Below are positions 44,834 to 56,627 of a DNA stretch of 64,000 bases, piece after piece; within the stretch, counting starts at the first letter, position 1; the number at the start of each line of letters is the position of its first letter. A program made the translations under genes and the position numbers. This DNA is from Alphaproteobacteria bacterium (GTDB lineage Bacteria > Pseudomonadota > Alphaproteobacteria > CACIAM-22H2). Under the pieces are notes generated by a model, which was given only the letters and a program-made list of their open reading frames with translations, was not told where the DNA came from and did not search any database. The stretch covers positions 127,724-191,723 of the forward strand of contig JAFKFM010000006.1 of NCBI GenBank assembly GCA_017308135.1. The letters are read 5' to 3'.

Positions 44834-45478
44834 TCAATCGTTCGGCCGGCCGGTCAAGGCGAGCCGTGCGGCCAAGCCGATAAAGAACACGCCCGCGATC
44901 CCGTCGAGCCAGCTTCCGAAGCGCGTCCGGGCGAGCCAGCCCGACGCTTTGCCGGCGGCGAGCCCGACCGCGAGCAGGAACGTCAAGCCGATGGCGTTAT
45001 GGATGCAGCCGAGCAGGAACACCTGAAGCCCGACATGCCCCAATTGCACGCTGACGAATTGGGGCAGCAGCGCCAAATAGAAGACGATGACTTTCGGGTT
45101 CAGAATATTCGTGAAGAACCCGCGCAAGAAAACCCGCCACACGGAGACGTCTTGGATTTTCTGCGCGAGTGCCGCCGATCGGTCGTTGCGCAAGAACGAT
45201 CGGATCGCTTGAACGCCGAGCCAGGCGAGATACAAGGCGCCGGCGATTTTCATCGTCTCGAACGCGACGGGCGAAGCCGCGATCACCGCCGATACGCCGA
45301 GTGCCGCGAAGATCGCGTGAAAAAACGAACCGGCGCCGATGCCGAGCGCCGACGCGACGGCGCCCTTCGCCTTGTGCCGCATGCCGCTCGCGACGACGAA
45401 CATCGTGTCCGGCCCCGGCGAAAACGCCAAAGCCGCCGCCAGGACGATGTAAGCGGCGGTCAGGCTAGGATCGAGCAT
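44834..45478 (-). CDS. LysE/RhtB family amino-acid exporter
   Basis: 214-residue inner-membrane exporter with about six helices. N-terminal AFSPGPDTMFVVASGMRHK near 17-35 is the LysE/RhtB signature, followed by LGIGAGSFFHAIFAALG and the mid block GFFTNILNPKVIVFYLALLP near 120-140. It exports amino acids or derivatives such as homoserine or threonine. ATG 45478 has GAAGGAA about 9 nt upstream. The gene is bracketed by copies 1 and 2 of the dispersed element. Confidence 0.9.
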   Translation of the reverse strand: MLDPSLTAAYIVLAAALAFSPGPDTMFVVASGMRHKAKGAVASALGIGAGSFFHAIFAALGVSAVIAASPVAFETMKIAGALYLAWLGVQAIRSFLRNDRSAALAQKIQDVSVWRVFLRGFFTNILNPKVIVFYLALLPQFVSVQLGHVGLQVFLLGCIHNAIGLTFLLAVGLAAGKASGWLARTRFGSWLDGIAGVFFIGLAARLALTGRPND

Positions 45479-45501
45479 CGCGCAATTTCCTTCGAGATTT
45501 A

Positions 45502-45527
45502 CCAATGTCCTGGCTGAAATAACCCAT
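45502..45527 (-). pseudogene. Relic of ABC-F coding sequence upstream of lysE
   Basis: 26 bp that match the ABC-F gene at 44494-44519 in 22 positions, including 17 identical bases in a row (45508-45524 against 44500-44516). In the ABC-F frame both encode GYFSQD-V/I-G. The fragment lies directly beside copy 2 of the upstream element, so this looks like a deleted second copy of the promoter and part of the 5' coding region. Confidence 0.6.
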
Positions 45528-45548
45528 GGCAGGGCAAGCTTCGGCCTT

Positions 45549-45600
45549 CGCCCGGCGCATCGAGGTCGCGCTTAAATCACGTTCGGGCGCGTGCGTCCAC
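45549..45600. repeat. Dispersed element, copy 2 (between lysE and histidine kinase)
   Basis: 52 bp in the same orientation as copy 1 and 47 of 52 identical. On the minus strand it keeps TGGACG, 17 nt, TTTAAG, pointing toward lysE. With copy 3 it brackets the histidine kinase gene as direct repeats. Confidence 0.65.
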
Positions 45601-45723
45601 ATCGACTGCGAATCAAACTCGTTCCAGTCCGAAACAGTCGCTGCGCGACAAATCGACGCTCTTTGGAATTACGGGACCGCCCCCTATGGTATCGCGGTTG
45701 TGGTCGAATAAATACGAAACGCA

Positions 45724-47703
45724 ATGACCTTCTCGCGAACCACCACGAAATACGCATTTGCCGGTTTCATCGTGAGCGCGGTTCTTTCCACGTTCGCGAG
45801 CCTTATGGCGATGCGCGAATGGCAGAACGAAACCGCGAGGAACATCGATTCGTTCCACAGCATCGCGCAGACCGTGGCACGATCCGTCGGCAGCAAGGTC
45901 GCGTTGCGATTGCGCGGCTTGTCGGTGCTCCACGACGCGATACGCAACGGATCGGTTGCGATCGGCGGGAGTTTCGAAACCGCCGCAGCACTCGTCGACG
46001 GAAGTTCCGGGGGTTATTTGGCCGTCAACTGGATCGACGCGGAACGCCGGATCGTTCAAGTGTGGCCCGAAGCGCCCAATCGCAACGCCCTGGGCCGAAT
46101 CGTCGGGCAAAGCCCCGCGGTTATGGCGCTGCTCGAAGACGCCGCGCGAAGCGACGCGCCGCGCGCCACGGGCGTCGTCGATTTGTTTCAGGGCGGACAA
46201 GGTGTGGCCGTCTATTACCCGATCCGGCGGGACGGCGCGTTCGACGGATATCTGAATGCTGTCTTCCGGCTCGGCGATCTCGACGCGGATCTGCTCGCGA
46301 TCGTGCCCGACGGGCTGACGCTGCACTTCGCCGATCCGGGTCATCCGGCCGTCCATCCGCAAACGGTGATGCAGACCGCCGAAGGATATCTGCTGTCCTT
46401 CCACCAGCGCCTGTTGAATCAGACCTTTCACATCGACGTCGCGTTGGCCCGTAGCGAGGGACGGACGAGCGATCGCTACCTGTATCTCGGCTGGGAAATA
46501 TTCCTTTGCGGTCTGATCGGCCTGACGTTGAGCGTCTATCTGATCTGGTCGCGCCGCGCCCGCGCGGAGGAAGCGCTGCTTGCGAGCATCCTGCGCTCGA
46601 GCCCGATCGCGTTCGTCTGCGTCGACCGAAGCGGCGCCATCGTGAAATTCAATCCGGCGGCCGAAGCGATGTTCGGATTGAAATCGTCGGAGATGATTTC
46701 GAGATCGATCGAAACGCTCGTCCCGAAGGAGGGCCGCGCGAAACACAAGGAGCTGGTCGCCGATTTCCTCCGCTCCGATGTCGAACATATGTTCATGGGC
46801 GATTGGCGGAAAATCGTCGCCGTGCGCGCGGACGGCTCGCAGTTCCCCGTTTCGATTCTGCTGACGAAAGCGGTGGTCGATGGCGATTCGATCACGACCG
46901 CGATGCTGACGGATATGACCGACGAGCAGAACCGTCAGCGCGATCTTATGCGGCTCGTCACCGACCGCGCCGACGCAGCCCAACGGGCCGAGACGGCCAA
47001 CCGCGCGAAATCAATGTTTCTCGCCTCGATGAGCCACGAGCTCAGAACGCCGCTGAACGCCATTATCGGCTTTTCTGATCTGATAAACCGCGAGATTTTC
47101 GGGCGGATCGAACCGCCGAAATATCGCGCGTATCTCAAGGATATCCACGAAAGCGCGCAAGGGCTGCTGGCGCTCATCAACGACATTCTCGACTACTCGA
47201 AAATGGAGGATGGCGAGCGGAATCTCGTCCGGGATCCTTTCGAGATCGACGGCATCGTCGAACCGGCGATCCGGACCGTCGCGGGCATCGCGGGCGACCG
47301 GAACATCGCCATCCTCTTCGATCGCGGGGACGCGTCGCCGATCGCATTGGGCGACGCGCGCGCGACGCGGCAGGTGCTTCTCAATCTGTTATCGAACGCG
47401 ATCAAGTTCTCGCCGAACGGCGCGACCGTAACCGTCAGAAGCGGAGTCGACGAAGCCCGGCGCGAGACTTTCGTCGAGGTCAAGGACAATGGCCCCGGGA
47501 TTTCACAGAAGGATCTGGCCAATCTTGGCAAGCCCTTCTATCAGGCGCGCGACAACAGCTTCGTCGCCGTGCAAGGCACGGGGCTCGGTCTTGCGATCTG
47601 CTTCGGGTTGATGCGATCGATGGGCGGCCGGATCGACATCCAATCGGTCGTCGGCCACGGCACGACGGCGCGCGCCGTCTTCAAAGCGCCCGAAAAGGCC
47701 TGA
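45724..47703 (+). CDS. Membrane PAS sensor histidine kinase
   Basis: 659-residue kinase: TM1 (about 10-30), a periplasmic sensor region (about 31-255), TM2 (ILGWEIFLCGLIGL-like, about 257-277), a PAS domain (about 285-400), HisKA with phospho-acceptor His in ASMSHELRTPLNAIIGF near 441, and HATPase with QVLLNLLSNAIKFSPNG (N box), KDNGPGIS (G1) and GTGLGLAI (G2). No receiver domain and no response regulator next to it, so its partner is elsewhere. The periplasmic domain is not recognised. Confidence 0.92.
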   Translation: MTFSRTTTKYAFAGFIVSAVLSTFASLMAMREWQNETARNIDSFHSIAQTVARSVGSKVALRLRGLSVLHDAIRNGSVAIGGSFETAAALVDGSSGGYLAVNWIDAERRIVQVWPEAPNRNALGRIVGQSPAVMALLEDAARSDAPRATGVVDLFQGGQGVAVYYPIRRDGAFDGYLNAVFRLGDLDADLLAIVPDGLTLHFADPGHPAVHPQTVMQTAEGYLLSFHQRLLNQTFHIDVALARSEGRTSDRYLYLGWEIFLCGLIGLTLSVYLIWSRRARAEEALLASILRSSPIAFVCVDRSGAIVKFNPAAEAMFGLKSSEMISRSIETLVPKEGRAKHKELVADFLRSDVEHMFMGDWRKIVAVRADGSQFPVSILLTKAVVDGDSITTAMLTDMTDEQNRQRDLMRLVTDRADAAQRAETANRAKSMFLASMSHELRTPLNAIIGFSDLINREIFGRIEPPKYRAYLKDIHESAQGLLALINDILDYSKMEDGERNLVRDPFEIDGIVEPAIRTVAGIAGDRNIAILFDRGDASPIALGDARATRQVLLNLLSNAIKFSPNGATVTVRSGVDEARRETFVEVKDNGPGISQKDLANLGKPFYQARDNSFVAVQGTGLGLAICFGLMRSMGGRIDIQSVVGHGTTARAVFKAPEKA

Positions 47704-47730
47704 GGCTCCGGCGATGCCTCGGCGCAGAAG

Positions 47731-47765
47731 CGGCACTTAAATAACGCTAAGGCGCTTGCGTCTAG
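47731..47765. repeat. Dispersed element, copy 3 (downstream of histidine kinase)
   Basis: 35 bp matching positions 44768-44802 of copy 1 in 29 places, same orientation. It keeps TAGACG, 17 nt, TTTAAG on the minus strand, but here that would point into the 3' end of the kinase gene. It marks the left boundary of the lower-GC island. Confidence 0.55.
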
Positions 47766-47822
47766 ATTGGCGGGACGGGCTCGATCCCGCCGAGGATCGG
47801 CACCTCGCCGAAGGGGCTATCC

Positions 47823-47881
47823 TTGATTATGGGCGCCATTTTTCATCCATAATCAACTTTAGCCGACAGAGTTGATTATGG
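47823..47881. repeat. Alternating inverted repeats at the left edge of the island
   Basis: TTGATTATGG at 47823-47832, its complement CCATAATCAA at 47847-47856, and TTGATTATGG again at 47872-47881. The middle copy can pair with either neighbour (10 bp with a 14-nt loop or 11 bp with a 14-nt loop), so two hairpins exclude each other. This could be an attenuator, a multi-site operator or a recombination/mobile-element end. AT-rich against the surrounding sequence. The rest of 47704-47968 shows nothing more than repeat copy 3. Confidence 0.6.
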
Positions 47882-47968
47882 AGGCGGCCGGAGGACGTAT
47901 TCGCACTCGTGGCGCACGGATTGGCGGCGTATACTCATGGTGGCTTTCATAATTCCTTGCGAGGTTTT

Positions 47969-48286
47969 ATGAGTATCCGCCTGCACAGTCGGAGAGCACA
48001 TATACGACGCCACCCATCCGGTAAGGCCGTTCTCGTACGCGCGTGCGTCGTCACATGCGAAACCGGCTCGAACGAACCCGGCAAAAGGTGTGCAACGACC
48101 TGCCCACGCTGTGACGCCAAAATCGTGAGTTTGAGAATGCCCAATAAGGGCTGGGTACACTACGAACGTGATATGTCGCGCATCAAGCATGCGTGCTTCA
48201 ATAGAGGCGAAGGACTAGGCAAGGGTCGAGACGGAGAGACGATCGATCTCTTCCTATCTAAGGGCTCTGACGCAACGAAGTCATAG
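47969..48286 (+). CDS. Small protein with Cys/His pairs (possible zinc ribbon), unknown function
   Basis: 105-residue basic protein, no signal or membrane segment. C45 and C48 in TTCPRCDAKI and H64, H74, C76 (GWVHYE, IKHACF) could bind one zinc. It begins MSIRLHSRRAHIRRHPSG and ends in a hydrophilic tail. GAGG lies 5-8 nt before the ATG at 47969; a longer in-frame start exists at 47909. Base composition is lower in GC than neighbours, like the dGTPase gene it converges on (6-nt stop overlap). I do not recognise the family; candidate DNA/RNA-binding or regulatory partner of the dGTPase. Confidence 0.6.
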   Translation: MSIRLHSRRAHIRRHPSGKAVLVRACVVTCETGSNEPGKRCATTCPRCDAKIVSLRMPNKGWVHYERDMSRIKHACFNRGEGLGKGRDGETIDLFLSKGSDATKS

Positions 48287-49633
48287 CTGATCAAATACTG
48301 ATCCCATGCGAGGGCTAAAAAGGCGATCGTATGTCTTGAGCAAATAGCCGTCTGTCATTCCTGCAACATAGTCACAAATCACACGCAAATCTTCGCCGCT
48401 CGCGACATATTCTTTATATGCGTCGCGCGGCAAGAAGGATCTTGGATCAGATTGCATCGCCTCGAACACCGAGACGACCATTTTTTGGCCTTTGAACTCA
48501 AGATGCTGGACGTTTGGACTCGTAATTACTTCCGCCACGATTAGATCTTGAAGTGCGCTGAGAAAATCACGATCGCTTTTTGGAACTCCGGCGCGAAAAC
48601 TCAGAATGGGGTCTTCAAACCCATCGCTAGTGTCAATACGAGTGCTAACAATGAAGTAATGGACAAGGCGTCCGATCGACCTCTTTCGGCCTCCACCTTC
48701 TCCGAATAATCCATTCACAAACGATTCGAACGCGGAAGCCTCATCAATATTTTTCTCGGGGTATCGCTGCATCAAAGAATACAGAAAGGGGCCACACTTT
48801 TCTGGAGTAATTGCCTGACGGAAAGTACGCTCCGAAATCAGCCCTAATGCGATGGCATCCTCAAGGTCGTGGACACCATATGCAATGTCATCTGCAACAT
48901 CCATGATGCTGCAATCGAAGGACTTGTGTGTTGGCTTCGAGTGTTTCCCTTCAATTGACTTGACCGCCTGGAAGCTATGTCTGTCTGAGTCGCTAAAAGG
49001 CGTCAAGATCCAGTCAACGACATCCCTTTCGCTATCCATAAAGCATTTCGGTGGCTTTGATTTATTTCGATCAAGCAATCGAATCGAAGTGGGCCGCTCA
49101 TCCATTGCTGGATAGCATCGCGGGTTCTTTACGTCTGAGAACGGTGCTGGGTATTTCAACAAACCCAGCAATGTTCTCCGACAGAGATCAGCCCCATCTT
49201 TTTCTGAAAAACTTTCTAACTTAGATAATATTCGAAGGGTTTGGCCGTTGCCCTCAAAACCACCGTTCTTGCGCATGCAGTAGTTTAACGCGACTTCACC
49301 CCCATGCCCAAAGGGTGGATGTCCCAAATCATGCGCGAAGCCAATTGCCTGAACCAATTTTTCATCTGGCAGAAAATGCGCGCCCGGATGCGCCGATTGT
49401 GACATCCGAAGTTGTCGAACAATACCGCCAGCGATCTGGCCAACTTCTAATGAATGCGTAAGGCGCGTTCGATAGAAATCGCTATCGCCGAGATTTAGGA
49501 TTTGCGTCTTGCCTTGAAGTCGACGAAATGATGATGAATGTACGATGCGTGAATAGTCAACGTCGTAAGGGCCACGTGAGTCATCGGGCTGTTGAGCCCA
49601 TTTGCTACGACGCTCAGTCCACGCATCCGACAT
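48281..49633 (-). CDS. dGTPase-like dNTP triphosphohydrolase (low-GC, probably acquired)
   Basis: 450-residue HD-domain enzyme that splits dNTPs to nucleoside and triphosphate. SFRRLQGKTQI at 35-45, HD ligands H60 (RTRLTHSLEVGQIAG), H101/D102 (FAHDLGHPPFGHGGE) and the distal Asp in VADDIAYG near 247 are all present. It differs from the compact housekeeping alphaproteobacterial homologue and is longer. Codon choice and base content (45-52% G+C in two lines counted, against about 62% in gyrB) point to transfer. Related enzymes defend against phage by depleting dNTPs; that role here is inference. Confidence 0.88.
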   Translation of the reverse strand: MSDAWTERRSKWAQQPDDSRGPYDVDYSRIVHSSSFRRLQGKTQILNLGDSDFYRTRLTHSLEVGQIAGGIVRQLRMSQSAHPGAHFLPDEKLVQAIGFAHDLGHPPFGHGGEVALNYCMRKNGGFEGNGQTLRILSKLESFSEKDGADLCRRTLLGLLKYPAPFSDVKNPRCYPAMDERPTSIRLLDRNKSKPPKCFMDSERDVVDWILTPFSDSDRHSFQAVKSIEGKHSKPTHKSFDCSIMDVADDIAYGVHDLEDAIALGLISERTFRQAITPEKCGPFLYSLMQRYPEKNIDEASAFESFVNGLFGEGGGRKRSIGRLVHYFIVSTRIDTSDGFEDPILSFRAGVPKSDRDFLSALQDLIVAEVITSPNVQHLEFKGQKMVVSVFEAMQSDPRSFLPRDAYKEYVASGEDLRVICDYVAGMTDGYLLKTYDRLFSPRMGSVFDQL

Positions 49634-49670
49634 CGAAACCTCACATTCTCAATTTCTCCGATAGCTCGAC

Positions 49671-53277
<3,607 letters not shown>

Positions 53278-53281
<4 letters not shown>

Positions 53282-54399
53282 ACGCGCATCGGCATGAGGA
53301 CGTAGAGCGCGCTTTGATCGGCGGAATCGGTCACCACGGTCGGCGAGGCGGCGTCGGCCATTTTGAACGTCGCGTTCTCGCCTTCGATCTGCTCGGCGAT
53401 GTCGAGCAGATAGCGCGCGTTAAACCCGATTTCGATCGCCGCACCCTGATAGCCGACTTCGATCTCCTCGTTCGCCGAACCCGCTTCGGCCGAATTGGCC
53501 GACAGCGCCAGCGTGCCCTTGGTCAGCGCCATTTTCACGGCGCGCGACTTTTCGGTCGAAATCGTCGCGACGCGATCGACGGCGGCGGCGAACTCGTTGC
53601 AGTTCACCTCCATCGTCTTGTCGTTGCCCGACGGGATGACGCGCTCGTAATCCGGGAAGGCGCCGTCGATCAGCTTGGAGGTCAGCACCGCGTCGCCGAA
53701 GGCGAAGCGCACGCGCGTGTCGGACAGCGACACTTCGACCGCCCCGTCGACCTCGTCGATCAGCTTGCGCACTTCCATCACCGTCTTGCGCGGCAGGATG
53801 ACGCCGGGAATGTTTTCGGCCCCCGCCGGCAGCGGCATTTGGATGCGGGCCAAGCGATGCCCGTCGGTCGCGACGGCGCGCAGCACCTTCACGCCGTCGG
53901 CGGCGGTCGAGTGCAGGAAAATGCCGTTGAGGTAGTAGCGCGTTTCCTCGGTCGAGATCGCGAAGCGCGTCTTGTCGATCAGCTGCTTCAACTCGGGCGC
54001 GCCGAGTTCGAATTTATGCGGGAGGTCCCCCGACGCCATTTTCGGGAAATCGTCGGCCGGCAATGCGGCCAGCGCAAAGGTCGAACGGCCCGCGCGCAAC
54101 GAAACCTGGCCCTTGCCCGCATCCCATTCGAGGCCGACCTGGCTGCCTTCGGGCAGCTTGCGCACGATTTCGTAGAACGTATGCGCCTGAACGGTCGTCG
54201 TGCCGGGCTTGGCGACTTCCGCCGAGACGGTTTCGACGAAGGCCACGTCCATGTCGGTCGCGGTCAGCGCGAGGGCGCCTTTGGCCGACGCGTCGAGCAG
54301 CACGTTCGACAGAATGGGGATCGTGTTGCGCCGTTCGACGACGCTTTGGATATGGCCAAGGGCCTTGAGCAGGGCCGCGCGCTCGATCGTGATTTTCAT
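53278..54399 (-). CDS. dnaN: DNA polymerase III beta sliding clamp
   Basis: 373-residue ring-forming clamp. N-terminal MKITIERAALLKALGHIQSV, RRNTIPILSNVLLDAS near 24, LTATDMDVAF near 45, TDGHRLA near 175 and the C-terminal VLMPMRV are typical. The ATG 54399 fits the family exactly. Unlike in most bacteria it is separated from dnaA by a peptidase gene and has its own candidate promoter upstream (54453). Confidence 0.97.
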
Positions 54400-54452
54400 A
54401 GGGGCGTGGGCTTTGCGATATGGGGTTTGGCGAATCGAAATTTCGGGTTTCG

Positions 54453-54481
54453 AGTATACCAAACCGCGCGCGAAGCAAAAG
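54453..54481 (-). promoter_or_regulatory. Candidate dnaN promoter
   Basis: On the minus strand a near-consensus -10 box TATACT (54453-54458) is preceded by 17 nt and CTTTTG (54476-54481), a weak -35 (TTTTGC with 16 nt is an alternative). It sits 54 nt before the dnaN ATG, in the 117-bp gap after the pcp stop. It would let dnaN-recF-gyrB be transcribed without dnaA. Confidence 0.45.
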
Positions 54482-54516
54482 CTCCGCGAACGCCGAAAAA
54501 ACCTTGGAAAACCGCG

Positions 54517-55161
54517 TTATTTCAGCGCTTTGCGCGCCGTCTCCACGACCGCGAGGCGGATCGCCGCCAATTGCGCGCGCAAGCCCATCGACGCGAGCTG
54601 GGCGGGGTCCGATTCCGGGTCTTTCTTCAGCAATCCCGCAACCATTTCGGGTGTGCGCGGCAGATGGACGAAGCCGCAGGGCACGCCCTTCCCCAGGCGC
54701 GCGAGCAGCCCGTAAAGGGCGGCATTGCACAGGAAACGGCCGGGATCGTCCGACACGCGCGCCGGGATGCCGGCGGCGAGCAACGCCTTACGGATCGCCG
54801 GGATCGGGAAGGTCGAGGCGCGTGTCGCCGGGCCCGCCTTGTCGATCTTGCCTTTGCGCTTCTTGCCGTCGTTGTCGGGGATCCGGAAATCGAGCTCGTT
54901 ATAGGCCGTGCTCTCGAGCCGGATCACGCTCTCGCGCTCGGCCAAGCCCAAAGCCACGACGGCGATCGGCTTCACCTCGGCCAAGGCCGTGTCGAGCGCT
55001 TCGTCGATCTTGGCGAGCGACACGGGCAGGATGCGCGCTTCGATGCGCGCATCGCCCGCCCATTCGCCGTCCAGCCGCGTCGCGATGGCTTGCGACGGGT
55101 TGAAGCGATGGCCGCCGAAGACCTCGAACCCCGTCAGCAGAATGCGCGGGTGGCGCGCCAT
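54517..55161 (-). CDS. pcp: Pyrrolidone-carboxylate peptidase (pyroglutamyl peptidase I, C15)
   Basis: 214-residue cysteine peptidase that removes N-terminal pyroglutamate. The N-terminal ILLTGFEVFGGHRFNPSQ at 7-24, catalytic Glu in LGLAERESVIRLE near 76-80, Cys in DDPGRFLCNAALYG near 144, and His in CGFVHLPRTPE near 165 form the triad. It starts 6 nt after the dnaA stop, splitting the usual dnaA-dnaN pair. Function is clear by motif; why it sits there is not. Confidence 0.93.
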   Translation of the reverse strand: MARHPRILLTGFEVFGGHRFNPSQAIATRLDGEWAGDARIEARILPVSLAKIDEALDTALAEVKPIAVVALGLAERESVIRLESTAYNELDFRIPDNDGKKRKGKIDKAGPATRASTFPIPAIRKALLAAGIPARVSDDPGRFLCNAALYGLLARLGKGVPCGFVHLPRTPEMVAGLLKKDPESDPAQLASMGLRAQLAAIRLAVVETARKALK

Positions 55162-55167
55162 GCGGGA

Positions 55168-56625
55168 TTACGCTTCCAGCATCCGGCGCAGCAACTCGAT
55201 ATCCTCGCTGAACGCGATATCGGAGCCGCGCAGTTCCTCGATCTTGCGCACCGCGTGCATCACCGTGGTGTGGTCGCGCCCGCCGAATTTGCGGCCGATT
55301 TCCGGCAGCGAACGGCTTGTGAGCTGCTTGGCGAGATACATCGCGACCTGCCGGGGCCGCGCCACCGCGCGCGCGCGGCGGGGCGAATGCATGTCGGCCA
55401 GGCGGATCGCGAAATGCTCGGCGACCTTCTTCTGGATTTCCTCGATCGTCACGCGGCGATCGGAGGCGCGCAGAATATCGTGCAGCACTTCCTGCGCGCC
55501 CTCGAGGCTGATCGGCCGGCCGATCAACGTGGCATGCGCCACGATGCGGTTCAGCGAGCCTTCGAGTTCGCGCACATTCGCCACGATCTTGTGGGCGAGG
55601 AATTCGAGCACCTTCGGCGGCACGATCGTGCCGAGCTTCTCGGCCTTCGTTTCCAGAATGCCGAGGCGCAATTCATAGGTCGTCGGGTGGATGTCGGCGA
55701 CGAGGCCCCAGCCCAGGCGCGAACGCACGCGGTCTTCGAGGCCTTCGAGATCGGCCGGCGATTTATCCGCCGACAGCACGATCTGCTTGTTCTGATCGAC
55801 CAGCGCGTTGAACGTGTGGAAGAACTCTTCCTGCGTCGCGTCCTTGCCGGAGATGAACTGGACGTCGTCGACCAGCAGCACGTCGACCGAGCGGAATTGC
55901 TCCTTGAAGGACATCGTGTCCTTGAAGCGCATCGCGCGGATGAACTGGTACATGAACTTCTCGGCCGAGAGATAGACGACCCGGCGCGAGGGATGCTTCT
56001 TGCGGATATGCCACGCGATCGCGTGCATCAGATGGGTCTTGCCCAGACCCACGCCGCCGTAAAGGAACAGCGGGTTGAACGGCACCTTGGCTTCTTCGGC
56101 CACACGCTTGGCGGCGGCGGCGGCGAATTCGTTCGACTTGCCGGTGACGAAGCTTTGGAAGGTGAAGCGCGGATCCAGCGGTGCGCCGAAATCCTCGACG
56201 TCGTCCTGACCCGCGCGCGCGACCGCCGGGGCGGGCGGGGCCATGCCGACACGCGAGGACGGCGACGACGCCTGGGTGCGCGCACCCTGGGTGGTGACGA
56301 ACAGCGACGAGCCGGGGCCCGGCTGCGCGGTCGACGAGGACTGCATCGGCGGGGCGGCCATCTGGACGATGACCTCGATCAGACGGATGGCCTTGTTCTC
56401 GGCCCGCCATAGCGACTTGATGCGGTCGGCGTAATGCTGGCGCACCCAGTCCTGCATAAAGCGGGTAGGTACGGCGATACGCACCACGCCGTCTTCCTGG
56501 CTCACCAGGGTCAAGGGCTTCAGCCACGAACGATAGGCCGCTTCGCCGAATTCCACCTTCAGACGGGCGCGCACGCGCACCCATTGGGCTTCCAGGCTGG
56601 GACCGTTATCGGAAGGACGCATCAT
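55168..56625 (-). CDS. dnaA: Chromosomal replication initiator protein DnaA
   Basis: 485-residue AAA+ initiator. Domain I 1-90, a variable Ser/Pro-rich linker (about 95-150), AAA+ domain with Walker A LYGGVGLGKTHLMHAI near 190 and Walker B VLLVDDVQFISGK near 250, and DNA-binding domain IV with GGRDHTTVMHAVRKI near 450. AGGAG, overlapping the stop of the rhodanese gene, lies 7 nt before an ATGATG start. Only 2 nt separate it from that gene, so dnaA has no promoter gap of its own. Confidence 0.98.
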   Translation of the reverse strand: MMRPSDNGPSLEAQWVRVRARLKVEFGEAAYRSWLKPLTLVSQEDGVVRIAVPTRFMQDWVRQHYADRIKSLWRAENKAIRLIEVIVQMAAPPMQSSSTAQPGPGSSLFVTTQGARTQASSPSSRVGMAPPAPAVARAGQDDVEDFGAPLDPRFTFQSFVTGKSNEFAAAAAKRVAEEAKVPFNPLFLYGGVGLGKTHLMHAIAWHIRKKHPSRRVVYLSAEKFMYQFIRAMRFKDTMSFKEQFRSVDVLLVDDVQFISGKDATQEEFFHTFNALVDQNKQIVLSADKSPADLEGLEDRVRSRLGWGLVADIHPTTYELRLGILETKAEKLGTIVPPKVLEFLAHKIVANVRELEGSLNRIVAHATLIGRPISLEGAQEVLHDILRASDRRVTIEEIQKKVAEHFAIRLADMHSPRRARAVARPRQVAMYLAKQLTSRSLPEIGRKFGGRDHTTVMHAVRKIEELRGSDIAFSEDIELLRRMLEA

Positions 56626-56627
56626 CG

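Noticed and set aside
47876-48190. 104-codon minus-strand frame opposite the small Cys/His gene
   Set aside because: Competes with the plus-strand gene, lacks a good ribosome site and shows no motif; the plus-strand reading has a GAGG and Cys/His pairs.
47823-49670. Insertion sequence or prophage
   Set aside because: No transposase, integrase or target-site duplication is visible; the inverted repeats at 47823 have no partner at the gyrB side.
53314-56412. 1032-codon plus-strand open frame opposite dnaN, pcp and dnaA
   Set aside because: Antisense shadow of three well conserved genes; the translation is low-complexity, rich in Arg/His/Asp, as expected from GC-rich third positions.
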